Source: Flavobacteriales bacterium (GTDB taxonomy: Bacteria; Bacteroidota; Bacteroidia; Flavobacteriales_D; Sanyastnellaceae). From it: DNA of 64,000 nucleotides. The stretch spans positions 1 to 64,000 of the forward strand of contig CANGTU010000002.1 in NCBI GenBank assembly GCA_947456965.1. Reading direction: 5' to 3'. The notes beneath the pieces were generated by a model. It saw only the letters and a program-made list of their open reading frames with translations. It was not told the DNA's origin and made no database searches. This document shows positions 34,421 through 43,871 of the stretch, piece by piece (position 1 is the first letter of the stretch; each line of letters opens with the position of its first letter). Both the position numbers and the translations under genes were made by a program.

Positions 34421-37400
34421 CTAACGGACCACGACGATGAATCCCACTTCCTCGACTTTCTCAGGATCGCACTCCCCGCGGTAGATGATCTGGTAGGTGT
34501 ACAGGCCATCAGGAACATAATGATCACCACCCTTGTAGGATCCGTCCCAATACTGTTCAAACTCCCTGGCCTCAAACACCTGCTCCCCCCATCGGCTCCA
34601 CACCGTCATCTGGTACTCGCTGACGCCTTCTCCTTCCGGGCGGAATACATCATTAAGTCCGTCATTGTTGGGAGTAAACGCATTAGGTATGTAAACGGTA
34701 GCATTGTAGGCCGTAACCGAGGCGGTTATATTTCCCTCCTGCACACATCCGTTCTCATCCATAAATTGGAAGCAGTATTCCCCGCCATTCTGCACCGTGA
34801 TGCCCTGCTCCGTTTCACCCGTGCACCAGGAGTACCATTGCCCTCCGGCGTAAGGAATCTCCAGATACTGATTGCTGCCTTCACAGAATTTCACGGTTTC
34901 GAAGATGGGCGACTCAGGCCCTAACTCCAATTCCAGTTCGTGGGTATACTCACAATTGTTGAACGTAGCGGTGACCGAGTACATACCTGGTTCGGCAACG
35001 GCAATAGATGAAGTGGTTTCGCCGGTGGACCACAGGTAGGTTGTATTGGGGCCGGGATCCGCGGCTTCCAGCACAACGGCATCATCGTAGTAGCAGATGA
35101 ACACACCCGGGGGCAGGCTCAGGTCGATCTGATCAATCAAGGTGAGCGTGGTTGAGGCCTGATCATCCGTTCCGCACACCAGATCCTGCACGGTGAGGGT
35201 GATGGTATAGTCACCCGGCTCATTGAACGCATGCGTCACGTTGACGTCTGTGCTGGTCGAGCCATCTCCAAAATTCCAGAGGTACTCGACCTCATCGCCA
35301 ATGCTCTCGTTGATCCCTTCCATGGTCAGGAGAACGCACTCCTCTGTCTGGTTGACTGTAAAAGCAGCATCCACAAGCGGAGGATCGATGACCACAATGA
35401 TGGATGTGGCCTCATCGGAACCTATACAATTGCCTATGCCCTCAGCAAGCAGAGTCAGCGTATACTCACCTGGCACGGTGTAAGTGTGGGATACATTGGT
35501 GCCCGTATCGGGCGCACTGCCGTCTCCATAATCCCAGGTGTATTGCGCTCCGGCATTGACATTGCTGAAGGAAATGGTAAATGGAACACACCCTTCTGTG
35601 TCGGCAGGAGGGATTACCGCTACCACCTCATTGAGTACACTTACGGTTTGCTCCACGGCTCCGTCTGAGTCACAGCCATTGTCAATGGCCGTGAGTGTCA
35701 CCACATAATCACCAGGAGCATCGTAGATGTGTTCTACATGATCCGCTTCTATCACGGTACCATCCCCCATATCCCATACATAGTCGAGGAAGTCATAGCC
35801 GGTCAGATTGTTGGTTGTGACCGTCATGGTAGAGCAATCCATGAGGTAGTCAAAACTGGGGACATAATCAACCGGCGTACTGATGCTGATATCGAAAAAT
35901 GAGGTGTCAGCCAAGTTGCAGCTCAGGGAGTCTGAGACAATCATGGTAACGGTGTAGACGCCCGGCTCTGTGTAGGTATGCTCCGGTTCAAACTCGGCAC
36001 TGGTAGTTCCGTCGCCAAAGTCCCATGCAAACTGATCTCCCACGCTGAAATTCTGGAACTGGACCACGTAGGGAGCGCATCCACTCAGGTCAGATGCGGT
36101 GATTGCGGAGTTAACCCCACTCACATCGAAATCGATCTTGAAAACACCGATATCCCAGCCTGGGCCCTGAGTGGTGGCCCAGGCATCCGCTGTGGTCGCG
36201 AATCCGCCACCGCTGCATACAGCCTGATACACTGTTCCGTTCTTATCGAAGCGGCTTGTACCACCATCCACGTGGCCACCTGTATAAAAAGTACCATATT
36301 CCAGATCGGCCAGGTTCTCCGTCAGCACGGCGAGGTAGAAACCGCCTTCAGCGTAGAGAGCGTCTGGCGTTATTGGCAGATTACCACCTGCCTGGTATGA
36401 TGAAATATAGATATTATCGCAGTGGTCCACCAGAAAAGCGTCGGGGATAAAGTCGTACCCTCCCCATTGATTGGCCCCTGCACCCAGAACCGTGGAGAGC
36501 ATGATCTCCGAAAGTTCGGCGTTGAACTTGGTAACAAACTGCTTGCTGCCTGGATTGGAATACACCGGGCCGACAATTGGAAAGTCGCCTCCATGACCGT
36601 ATACAAATACATTCTCATCGCTGTCAAGATCGATGAAGAAGCACTGATCCGGCTCATCAGTGCCATGGAACGTGCTTCTTTGCAAAAGTGTACCGGCTCC
36701 ATTCATGCGCACTACAAATCCATCCATCGGAAGAGCTTCAAACTCACCGGTACTTCCTGCGAATGTGGTCTGAAAGGCCCCCGCTGTGGTGGGGAAGTTA
36801 CCTCCGCCCGCCACTCCGGCGATATAGACCTGACCGATGGTATTGACCCGGATGCCGTAGCCCATATCGTTGCCCGAACTACCGAGATAAGTAGATACTT
36901 CAAGCGAAGTGAGTGTTGGATTTAACCGGCAATAAACAGCATCCTGGGCACCTGCGAGTGCATTTTGATACGCCCCGGCGCTAACCGGGAAATTCGCACT
37001 CTGGGTGCAGGATGCGATCAGCACTTTCCCGTTGTTATCGAGGATGATCTCGCCGCGGTATGAATCGCCGTAGTTGAAAGAAGCCGTGTTGAATCCATCA
37101 TCACTCGATCCCCCGATGAAGGTGGAGCCCATGAGCTGAGTGCCGTCACTGGAAAGACGGGAGACGACAATATCACGGCCCCCATTCAGCGAACTGTCAT
37201 GCGCACCCGGAGTAGTAGGAAAATCATTGGAGGATGTGTGCCCGTATGCATAGAGCTCGCCCTGATCATTGGCCCACAGGCTATGGGGAAAATCGCCATC
37301 CGACCCACCTATGTAAGAAGCCCACAGCAGGTCAGATCCCTCCGGATTCAGTTTACTCAGACCTAAGTCGGTGGCCCCTGAGAAGCTGCTGTCGAAGGCC

Positions 37401-38269
37401 CCGGGAGTGGTCGGGTAACCGTCGCTAAAAGAGATGCAGCCCGTGTAGATATTGCCTGCAATGTCAAACGTTGCAGTATGACCGAAGTTATTGGATCCAT
37501 TGCTGCCGCTCAGTGTGGATGCTATCAGTTCTGGATCAATGACGAGTTCGCGGGACGTATCATAGCCTTCCGGAAAGGCAAACGTGACCCGGTTGCCGTG
37601 GAGCACAAATCGACAGGGGACCTCAGTAAGCACCCCCTGAATCACCTGAAAGGAAAACGGGCGATTCTCGATAAATTCACCGATGGAAGTATGGAGCACT
37701 AACTGTCCATCCCGAAGCTCCACCCCGTTCAAACCCTCCAGCTCCAGCTCAATAGCATCAGGTGAGGCGCCCGGAGCCACGCGGAAGTCGTACTTGAAGT
37801 TGCCTGAGCCCTGGTGCACATAGAGATTTATACCCGGATAGAGATTCGTGTATTCCACTGCGGTATAAGTCTGCACGTGAGAAGCCCAGCGCTGGGGGTC
37901 ATTTCCGATGAAATAGTTGTAGTAATGTGGCTGCACTTGCTCGCCCGACATAGACTGCGTGGATGATCCGATGAACTTGAGATACCACGCGTGACCATGG
38001 AGTACCGGCTCTTCCTGAAAAGTCCAGGGAGCGCGGCTGTAATCATGGGCGATATCAAGATCCGAAGCCTGAAAAAAGGAGAAGGCAAACCGATTGTTTT
38101 CGAGGTAAACCATTCCCGCCCCAAGACCAGCCCGATAGCGAACCGACGGCTCCCACTGGCCCTTGTTCTCCTGATATTCCAGTGGCGGACGCTGATGCGC
38201 GAACACGGAGGAGACGGTAAGCAGAAACCAAAAGAAAATAAACAGGAAATGCAGTCGCATCATGATCAC
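34421..38269 (-). CDS. Secreted SBBP/PKD-repeat protein with T9SS type B sorting domain
   Basis: 1282 residues. After a signal peptide (about 1-25) comes a DUF7948-type domain beginning YQENKGQWEPSVRYRAGLG and extending to about 240. Beta-propeller/SBBP repeats follow at about 245-700 with recurrent FPTTPGA and YIGGSDGD text. Four PKD-like modules occupy about 725-1060, each with the W-D-F-G-D-G-T hallmark and an HTYTEPGVYTV strand. The C-terminal CHU_C/T9SS type B domain (about 1195-1282) has YIPNAFTPNNDGLNDVF and GLYTYQIIYRG. It is probably exported by T9SS and surface-exposed, perhaps as an adhesin. Start could be 38269, 38263 or 38260. Confidence 0.9.
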   Translation of the reverse strand: MIMMRLHFLFIFFWFLLTVSSVFAHQRPPLEYQENKGQWEPSVRYRAGLGAGMVYLENNRFAFSFFQASDLDIAHDYSRAPWTFQEEPVLHGHAWYLKFIGSSTQSMSGEQVQPHYYNYFIGNDPQRWASHVQTYTAVEYTNLYPGINLYVHQGSGNFKYDFRVAPGASPDAIELELEGLNGVELRDGQLVLHTSIGEFIENRPFSFQVIQGVLTEVPCRFVLHGNRVTFAFPEGYDTSRELVIDPELIASTLSGSNGSNNFGHTATFDIAGNIYTGCISFSDGYPTTPGAFDSSFSGATDLGLSKLNPEGSDLLWASYIGGSDGDFPHSLWANDQGELYAYGHTSSNDFPTTPGAHDSSLNGGRDIVVSRLSSDGTQLMGSTFIGGSSDDGFNTASFNYGDSYRGEIILDNNGKVLIASCTQSANFPVSAGAYQNALAGAQDAVYCRLNPTLTSLEVSTYLGSSGNDMGYGIRVNTIGQVYIAGVAGGGNFPTTAGAFQTTFAGSTGEFEALPMDGFVVRMNGAGTLLQRSTFHGTDEPDQCFFIDLDSDENVFVYGHGGDFPIVGPVYSNPGSKQFVTKFNAELSEIMLSTVLGAGANQWGGYDFIPDAFLVDHCDNIYISSYQAGGNLPITPDALYAEGGFYLAVLTENLADLEYGTFYTGGHVDGGTSRFDKNGTVYQAVCSGGGFATTADAWATTQGPGWDIGVFKIDFDVSGVNSAITASDLSGCAPYVVQFQNFSVGDQFAWDFGDGTTSAEFEPEHTYTEPGVYTVTMIVSDSLSCNLADTSFFDISISTPVDYVPSFDYLMDCSTMTVTTNNLTGYDFLDYVWDMGDGTVIEADHVEHIYDAPGDYVVTLTAIDNGCDSDGAVEQTVSVLNEVVAVIPPADTEGCVPFTISFSNVNAGAQYTWDYGDGSAPDTGTNVSHTYTVPGEYTLTLLAEGIGNCIGSDEATSIIVVIDPPLVDAAFTVNQTEECVLLTMEGINESIGDEVEYLWNFGDGSTSTDVNVTHAFNEPGDYTITLTVQDLVCGTDDQASTTLTLIDQIDLSLPPGVFICYYDDAVVLEAADPGPNTTYLWSTGETTSSIAVAEPGMYSVTATFNNCEYTHELELELGPESPIFETVKFCEGSNQYLEIPYAGGQWYSWCTGETEQGITVQNGGEYCFQFMDENGCVQEGNITASVTAYNATVYIPNAFTPNNDGLNDVFRPEGEGVSEYQMTVWSRWGEQVFEAREFEQYWDGSYKGGDHYVPDGLYTYQIIYRGECDPEKVEEVGFIVVVR

Positions 38270-38346
38270 AGGTAATTGTTACATTGAAGGACTCTGAAAG
38301 GCAACAGATGGTTGCATGGAGACCAACCTCCTTGAAATCAGGGATT

Positions 38347-38622
38347 TTAACGCTTTATCTGATCCCAGGTTTGCACCAGAACGCCTTGAACAGTATACAC
38401 ATCGCAGGTTAGCGTATAACCCGGTTCATAGGCCTTGATGAATGCAGCTTTGACCTCAATATCATAAAAATCGCATGGCAATATGACCGTATTCTTAGTC
38501 AGATCATACACGCCATAAAGGATCCCCTGATACCCTTTGTCTTTCATCACAATAGCATACCCATTGCATGGGCTGAAGATCTTCGTGATCTGATCAAACT
38601 GCGGATTTTCAGGTCCTGTCAT
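38347..38622 (-). pseudogene. WG-repeat-like protein fragment (C-terminal part)
   Basis: 91 codons. ITKIFSPCNGYAIVMKDKG and GVYDLTKNTVILPCDFYD look like one WG repeat (aromatic-G-V-Y-D / I-P-C-x-Y pattern) followed by another strand. There is no signal peptide, and a stop lies six codons before the ATG. Together with the fragment at 39054-39332 it suggests one disrupted WG-repeat gene. It could instead be a genuine small protein. Confidence 0.4.
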
Positions 38623-38767
38623 TGTTTTGCTTGGAGATCAACCAGGAATTTCTCCCCAGGGTTCGATTATTGGACGGTGGCATAAGGCTAACACGGGCCC
38701 TCCACAAACTCAGCCGCAAGGAATTGAACTGGGAACATGTAAAGTATACGATCAAGCGCTTTGATTA

Positions 38768-38946
38768 AACCCGGATTATGCGGCTGGTTTCTATTGCGAT
38801 CCAAAACACCTGTGAATACTCGTGCTTACTCGTTTCGGTTGCTCACCGCGGGGGTGACCACGCTTCCGCTCCCGAAACTTGCGCGAGCACTCGTCTTCTT
38901 TGACTTTTTGAGTCTCATGGACGAAACCAACCGCATAATCCGGGTT
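38768..38946. repeat. MITE-like element with 24-bp terminal inverted repeats
   Basis: The left end 38768-38791 and right end 38923-38946 are inverted repeats with a single mismatch; each contains CCCGGATTATGCGG followed by TTGGTTTC or CTGGTTTC. The 179-bp interior holds no gene and has further imperfect palindromes (TCACCGCGGGGGTGA near 38840). A diverged copy is at 15023-15195. It lies in a degenerate 1.2-kb region. I expect more copies in the genome. No transposase was found, so it would be non-autonomous. Confidence 0.65.
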
Positions 38947-39053
38947 AAAACCGACTCCGCCAGCTTTCCCTCTTTGTCGTATTGACAGATGCAATGCTCT
39001 TTGAGTTTGCATCCAGCGCACGACCTATATAATGGGTTTTATTCACAAGAATC

Positions 39054-39332
39054 TCATTTTTCAGTTTGATAATCCGGCATCATAGGCCATCCGGGATTTT
39101 CCTGATATACAAGGAAGTTGTTTTTTGGAGGCGGCACAATGGACACGCACTTTCTAGGCACGAGCAGTTGGCCATGCACATCCATCAATCCGATTTTGCC
39201 CTCTTCGCCGGGAGGAGTAATGGTAAAATCCTGCGTGAAAGCAGGGGTATAAATCGAAAGCATGATGACCATCAAGCTTGAAACTCCCCGACTCCTTGTT
39301 TTGAGGTTGATTTGTTTCAACCTCGTCCGCAT
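39054..39332 (-). pseudogene. WG-repeat-like protein fragment (N-terminal part)
   Basis: 92 codons. An atypical signal-like segment (VSSLMVIMLSIYTPAFTQ) is followed by EEGKIGLMDVHGQLLVPRKC, a WG-type repeat, and a premature end after NPGWPMMPDYQTEK. After the stops the same frame continues with SCAGCKLKEHCIC, a Cys cluster of unknown origin, before the inverted-repeat element at 38946. The fragment is probably the front of a gene whose rest lies at 38347-38622. The 107 bases between this fragment and the element hold no other gene. Confidence 0.4.
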
Positions 39333-39473
39333 GGCGTTTTTTATATTCAGTTGTTTTATATCTGGATATTGATCACTACCTCGGTTTCTTTTTTTTGGCA
39401 GGGTAGCACCCTGATCAGGTCCTCATAGGCCTCACTGCCGTGATACCCGGATTACCCTTTGCATCGAGCAAGA
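39333..39473 (-). other. Short frameshifted coding remnant after the cytochrome peroxidase gene
   Basis: On the minus strand one frame reads TLILLDAKGNPGITAV and an adjacent frame continues GSEAYEDLIRVLPCQ and ETEVVINIQI before a stop. This looks like the C-terminal tail of a lost gene with a frameshift. There is no start codon and no recognisable family. It supports the view that 38.3-39.5 kb is a decaying region. Confidence 0.3.
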
Positions 39474-40628
39474 TCAGCGTATTACAAATGGATCCGAGAA
39501 CCGGGGATCGCGTATGAAGTTGTGATCTGAAAGAGTCTTCATGAAGGTGACCAGGGCGCGCTTCTCCTCCGGAGTCATGTGCATACGCAGGGGCTGACGA
39601 CCCAAGGGATCAAGGGCGGACTGACTGCCCAGCGGTGTGCCCAGGGAGAAGAATCCGCCATCGGTATGCTCCCGCAACATGGTGCTGAGCTGGGGATGGG
39701 GCTGCATGCCACTGTTATAAAATTCCACCACCTCCTCCAATGTGGCAAAACGGCCATCGTGCATATAAGGAGCCGTGAACTCAATGTTGCGCAGGGTTGG
39801 AATTTTGAACCACCCATCGAGCGGATCGCCTGACTCGTGGATGCCTGCCACGCCATCGTCCTCATAATCCATGTCCAGACCAACGTTGGCCGCCTCTGAC
39901 AAGCCACTCAACTCACTTCCGCCATGGCAAGCCGAGCAGGGAAACTTGAAAAAGAACAGCTGGCGTCCCAGCTCTTCTTCTTCTGTAAAATGAACAAAGC
40001 CAGTGTTTCGTCCGATATCAAACCTCGTGTTCACTGAAACCAGCGCGCGCATAAACATCTCCAGCGCATCAGATACGCGGTCTTCCGTGATGACGGAATC
40101 CCCGAATGCCTTAGCAAAGAGCGGCGCATAGTAGGGCAGATTCTTCAGCTTGGCCAGCATATAGGGCCGGGGCTCGAGCCCCATCTCAATGTGATTGGCA
40201 ATGGGATCAAGCACCATGTCGGACAGCTCGGACTGACGCAGATCCCAGAAGAAGGCCTCCTGAAGACCTACATTCACAATAGGTGATGTGTTGCGGGGGG
40301 TCAGCCGGTCGAGAAACCCCTTGCTCCGCGCGGTGCGGTCAGAAAACGCGAGATGCTGAAAATGACAACTGCCACAGCTGACCCTGTTATTGATGGAGAG
40401 TTGGGTCTCGTAAAACAACACACGACCGAGCGTGGCCACGTCATTGTCAATCTCATGCCCCCCGAAGGGATCAAAAGTGATATCAATGGGCAGCGTATCA
40501 TACCGGTAGGGGGATTCAGGCAATACGGGCACCCGGGCTTCGGCCGGTACTTCCTGCTTGACGCACGCCGCGAGCAGAAGCGTCAGCCATCCGAAGAAAC
40601 TCACTGCTATGACCTTCTTATTGCGCAT
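39474..40628 (-). CDS. Dihaem cytochrome c peroxidase (MauG/CcpA family), lipoprotein
   Basis: 384 residues with a signal peptide ending in the lipobox LLAAC (Cys at about 22). Two haem-attachment motifs are visible: SCGSCH near 87 and PCSACH near 233. Typical family text lies between and after them: GRVLFYETQLSINNRVSC, RTPTLRNIEFTAPYMHDGR-like sequence (here IPTLRNIEFTAPYMHDGR) near 285-302, and LGTPLGSQSALDPLG. It reduces hydrogen peroxide, or oxidises a protein partner, in the periplasm. It lies 6 bases downstream of an outer-membrane-like gene and may belong to the feo run. Confidence 0.93.
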   Translation of the reverse strand: MRNKKVIAVSFFGWLTLLLAACVKQEVPAEARVPVLPESPYRYDTLPIDITFDPFGGHEIDNDVATLGRVLFYETQLSINNRVSCGSCHFQHLAFSDRTARSKGFLDRLTPRNTSPIVNVGLQEAFFWDLRQSELSDMVLDPIANHIEMGLEPRPYMLAKLKNLPYYAPLFAKAFGDSVITEDRVSDALEMFMRALVSVNTRFDIGRNTGFVHFTEEEELGRQLFFFKFPCSACHGGSELSGLSEAANVGLDMDYEDDGVAGIHESGDPLDGWFKIPTLRNIEFTAPYMHDGRFATLEEVVEFYNSGMQPHPQLSTMLREHTDGGFFSLGTPLGSQSALDPLGRQPLRMHMTPEEKRALVTFMKTLSDHNFIRDPRFSDPFVIR

Positions 40629-40634
40629 GTCCGG

Positions 40635-41288
40635 TCAGAAGCGCACCAGGAGAAACAGCGCAGTGGGTGGACGAAGCCGGACATAATTGCCGCCCTTGTC
40701 CACGATGCTGTTGAACTCAGGAAAATCGGAACTCCTGGTGGAGGTGGATGAACTGGTGCTGGCCAACAGCAGGTTGAGCTCGGTAGATAGCGTTACCCGG
40801 CTCGTGATATGCCACTCTGGAATAAGCGATATGCTGCCGCCTACCTCACTTCGCGATGAGGTGATATCCTGCTTAACCAGCAGGCCATCCACATCCCTGG
40901 TGACGGTATTGTAAGCGCGATCGCGGTTGGCTATGAAAAAGTCAGCGGCAAATTTGGTGGACCAGCTCTTACCTAGCCTGCGCTCCATGAAAGCTCCCAC
41001 ACGCAGGTCCATGCTCGTGCTGTCATCCGAAAAACGGGTATTGCCGTTGAACGATGAGGGCTCCTCGGTTTCAGATGTGCTCACAACGTTCAGCGAAACG
41101 CGCGCGCCAACTTGTCCATTGCCCCACTCCACATGGAGCTGGTAGGGGTTCCACAATTCGGATACAGGCTGATTCATCGTGAGGAGTCGCATCACGTTGA
41201 CACCCACCTGAAAATACGTACTGTCCTGCTGCGACCAGAGTGGCGCAGCAGTAAGAAGCAAGATAATCAGACCGATGGTTTTCTTCAT
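40635..41288 (-). CDS. Hypothetical outer-membrane/periplasmic beta-rich protein
   Basis: 217 residues from ATG MKKTIGLIILLLTAAPLWSQ, a clear signal peptide. The mature part has alternating strands (FQVGVNVMRLLTMNQPVSEL, KFAADFFIANRDRAY, VTLSTELNLLLAST) and ends in ALFLLVRF with a terminal Phe, as in small outer-membrane barrels. No family was recognised. The gene is between the FeoB-linked peptide and the dihaem peroxidase on the same strand, suggesting a link to iron or haem, which is only inference. Confidence 0.65.
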   Translation of the reverse strand: MKKTIGLIILLLTAAPLWSQQDSTYFQVGVNVMRLLTMNQPVSELWNPYQLHVEWGNGQVGARVSLNVVSTSETEEPSSFNGNTRFSDDSTSMDLRVGAFMERRLGKSWSTKFAADFFIANRDRAYNTVTRDVDGLLVKQDITSSRSEVGGSISLIPEWHITSRVTLSTELNLLLASTSSSTSTRSSDFPEFNSIVDKGGNYVRLRPPTALFLLVRF

Positions 41289-41351
41289 ACACGTCAGGTT
41301 CAAAGAGGGTGGTTACGGCGAATGATGCAGTCAGGTTACCCATGCTCTTCC

Positions 41352-41492
41352 CTACCGGGCCTCCTTCCGGGCCTGCGAACCGGAGAAGTGGCAACTATCG
41401 CATCCTTCACGGGCAGATTCAGTTTTTCTGAAGTACCGGATCAGGTAAAAGAGGGCAAGAGCCACAACGAGGATAGTGAGGGCTGGCTGCAT
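41352..41492 (-). CDS. FeoB-associated Cys-containing small membrane protein
   Basis: 46 residues, too short for most gene callers. It has one membrane helix (PALTILVVALALFYLIRYF, about 3-21), then a basic segment and a CDSCHFSGSQ motif near 31-40. Small proteins of this type (membrane helix plus C-x-x-C) are encoded directly after feoB in many Bacteroidota. The stop of feoB is 9 bases before the ATG. It may deliver or regulate iron at FeoB, but its role is unproven. Confidence 0.72.
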   Translation of the reverse strand: MQPALTILVVALALFYLIRYFRKTESAREGCDSCHFSGSQARKEAR

Positions 41493-41501
41493 GTGAGCTG
41501 A

Positions 41502-43472
41502 CTAACTGAACGTAACAAAGGTAATCCATGCCCCTGCATAGGCCAGTACACCCATGTATAGAAGCTGCACCAAAGGCCATTTCCAGCTTCGTGTTTCACG
41601 CCGTACAATGGCGAGTGTGGACATGCATTGCATAGCATAGACGTAAAACACCATGAGCGATAATCCGGAAGCAAGGGTATAAACCGGCTGCCCAGAATCG
41701 GGATAGCGCTCATCCCGCAAACGTTCCACCAGCCCCTCTTCAAAATCTTCTCCTACGCTGTAGATCGTGGCCATAGATCCCACAAACACTTCCCGCGCAG
41801 CAAAGGAGGTAATGAGTGCGATCCCGATTTTCCAGTCATAACCAAGAGGCTGGATTACCGGCTCAATTCCACGTCCGATGATCCCTATAAATGAATGTTC
41901 AAGCCGGACAGCGGCCAAAGCTTCCTTATATTCAGGAGAGTCGGGTGACCACTCGGGATGGGCTTGCTTCATGGACTCAAGGGCGCGGTTCATCTGGCCT
42001 GGCGGACCATAACTGGCCAGCACCCAGAGCACGATGGAGATGGCCAGTATCACCTTCCCGGCATCGGTTACAAAAACGCCTGCCTTCTCCCTGACGTGAA
42101 GAAACACGTAGCGCAGACGAGGCAACTGGTAGGCGGGCAGCTCCATGAGGAGAAAGCCCTGTTCACCGGTGCGGATGATCTTCCCAAAGACCCAGGCAAC
42201 GGCTATTGCACTGATCACACCCAGAGCATACATGGCAAACAAGACAGCACCACGCAAGTCGAAGAAGCCCCACAGGTTGCCATCCGGAACCACGAGCCGG
42301 ATCATGAGCATGAATACGGGGAGCCGCGCAGAGCAGCTCATCAGCGGAGCAACCAGGATGGTGATAAGGCGGTCCTTCCAACTTGGAATGGTGCGCGTGG
42401 ACATGATTCCGGGGATAGCGCAGGCCACGCTGCTGACGAGCGGCACCACGCTCTTACCGTTGAGTCCGAAGGGCCGCACGAGTTTATCCATGATGAACAC
42501 CACGCGCGCCATATATCCGCTTTCCTCCAGAATGGACAGGATAAAAAAGAGCAAAGCAATTTGCGGGATAAAGATCACCACCCCTCCTATGCCCGGAATC
42601 ACCCCTTCGGACAGCAGATCGGTAAAGACACCTGCGGGCAGGTAATCGGCAGCTAGCCGGCTCAGCGCCAGGAAAGCGCCTTCAATCCACTCCATGGGGT
42701 ACTCGGCAAAGCGGAAGATGAGCTGGAAGATGAGCATGAGCAGTCCCACAAAAACAAGATAACCCCACACGGGATGCACGAAGAAGCGGTCGAGCCTGCT
42801 CCGCAGCGAAGCGGTGTCCTGGTTGCTATCTTTTCTTACCTGACACTTCCGGAGAATTTCGCGAATCCGGGAATAGCGCCATTCCGTATCCCGGATCTGC
42901 GCTTCAGGCTGATCCGCCAGAGTGAGCAGATCAGTCACGCAGAAGCGAAATGCACGCGGAGCAGGGATGTCCGACATCAGCAGCGACTTGAGATCATCAA
43001 GCCCTTCGCCTGTACGGCCATTGACCACCACCACAGGCACCCCGAGGTGAAATGAAAGCGCCTGCACATCCACCATTGAGCCGCGCTCAAGGGCCATATC
43101 AGGCATGGTAAGCGCAAGGATCAACGGCAGACCGAGATCGTGCAGCTGAGTAAAAAGCAGCAGATTGCGCTCGAGATTGGATGCATCGGCCGCCACAACC
43201 ACCAGTTGAGGGTGGTCCGGATGAGCCGCATTGCCCAGTACCTCCCATACGATGCGTTCATCAGCCGAGCGGGGAAAGATGCTGTATGTACCCGGTAGAT
43301 CAAGAACCCCGGCGGCATGTCCCGGACCGAGCCGGCACTCCCCTGTGCGCTTGTCCACGGTGACACCGGGAAAATTGCCAACATGCTGATTGAGGCCGGT
43401 CAGGAGATTAAACAGGGATGACTTTCCGGTATTGGGATTTCCCGCAAGTGCGATGTTTCGCTTTTCCCCCAT
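41502..43472 (-). CDS. feoB: Ferrous iron transporter FeoB
   Basis: 656 residues. The N-terminal G domain has the P-loop GNPNTGKSS at about 10-18, the G2/G3 region FPGVTVDKRTG and LDLPGTYS, and NGRTGEGLDDL nearby. The C-terminal membrane part has two Gate motifs, for example VPLVSSVACAIPGIMSTRT near 340-360 and SFAAREVFVGSMATIY near 575-590, with the conserved Cys in the first. It imports Fe(II) across the inner membrane. The start at 43472 is used because an earlier start would overlap feoA by about 40 bases; the extra codons are Cys-rich and look artificial. Confidence 0.96.
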   Translation of the reverse strand: MGEKRNIALAGNPNTGKSSLFNLLTGLNQHVGNFPGVTVDKRTGECRLGPGHAAGVLDLPGTYSIFPRSADERIVWEVLGNAAHPDHPQLVVVAADASNLERNLLLFTQLHDLGLPLILALTMPDMALERGSMVDVQALSFHLGVPVVVVNGRTGEGLDDLKSLLMSDIPAPRAFRFCVTDLLTLADQPEAQIRDTEWRYSRIREILRKCQVRKDSNQDTASLRSRLDRFFVHPVWGYLVFVGLLMLIFQLIFRFAEYPMEWIEGAFLALSRLAADYLPAGVFTDLLSEGVIPGIGGVVIFIPQIALLFFILSILEESGYMARVVFIMDKLVRPFGLNGKSVVPLVSSVACAIPGIMSTRTIPSWKDRLITILVAPLMSCSARLPVFMLMIRLVVPDGNLWGFFDLRGAVLFAMYALGVISAIAVAWVFGKIIRTGEQGFLLMELPAYQLPRLRYVFLHVREKAGVFVTDAGKVILAISIVLWVLASYGPPGQMNRALESMKQAHPEWSPDSPEYKEALAAVRLEHSFIGIIGRGIEPVIQPLGYDWKIGIALITSFAAREVFVGSMATIYSVGEDFEEGLVERLRDERYPDSGQPVYTLASGLSLMVFYVYAMQCMSTLAIVRRETRSWKWPLVQLLYMGVLAYAGAWITFVTFS

Positions 43473-43482
43473 CTGGATGCGA

Positions 43483-43737
43483 TCAGAAATTTTCTGGATC
43501 AAGCAACACCAGCATGGCCTCATCCTCGCGGAGGGAGAGCGTGTAGCCCCCGCCGATTTCTACAGCCATAGGACCTCCAAAGGGGGCCCTGAACAACACT
43601 TTGACCTCTTTTCCGGGAAAGAGTCCCATTTCCACAAGCTTGGGCGCGAGGTGGTGTGAGGCTACGACCGATACAATGCCACCCTCCCCGGGCCGGAGCA
43701 CTGAAAGGGCACGCAGGCTGAGGGCCTTTCCTTCCAT
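43483..43737 (-). CDS. feoA: FeoA-like SH3 protein of ferrous iron transport
   Basis: 84 residues from the second ATG (an upstream ATG at 43767 would add 10). FeoA fold text includes HHLAPKLVEMGLFPGKEVKVL near 29-49, then GGPMAVEIGGGYTLSLRED, ending in ILLDPENF-like VLLDPENF. It is a cytoplasmic partner that stimulates FeoB. The stop lies 10 bases before feoB. The 207 bases upstream hold the divergent promoter region with the haloperoxidase-like gene; I saw no clear Fur box. Confidence 0.92.
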   Translation of the reverse strand: MEGKALSLRALSVLRPGEGGIVSVVASHHLAPKLVEMGLFPGKEVKVLFRAPFGGPMAVEIGGGYTLSLREDEAMLVLLDPENF

Positions 43738-43871
43738 AGTGGCACAAAGAAACAGATCACCGGTCAAGGTTGCACTACCTCGTTCGGGGTATTCTGAGCA
43801 CAGGCATAATCAGGCCCACACTTCCCCTTGCAGAGTGAATCATCTGCCGTCCCCGAAATGGCCTTCACCTA

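Noticed and set aside
38641-38760. tRNA-like GGTTCGATTA and GTTCAATTC motifs
   Set aside because: The flanking bases do not pair as a T-arm, and no acceptor or anticodon arm can be formed.
38761-39021. Open frames on both strands across the inverted-repeat element
   Set aside because: They run through both terminal repeats and read as translations of a palindrome, not as genes.
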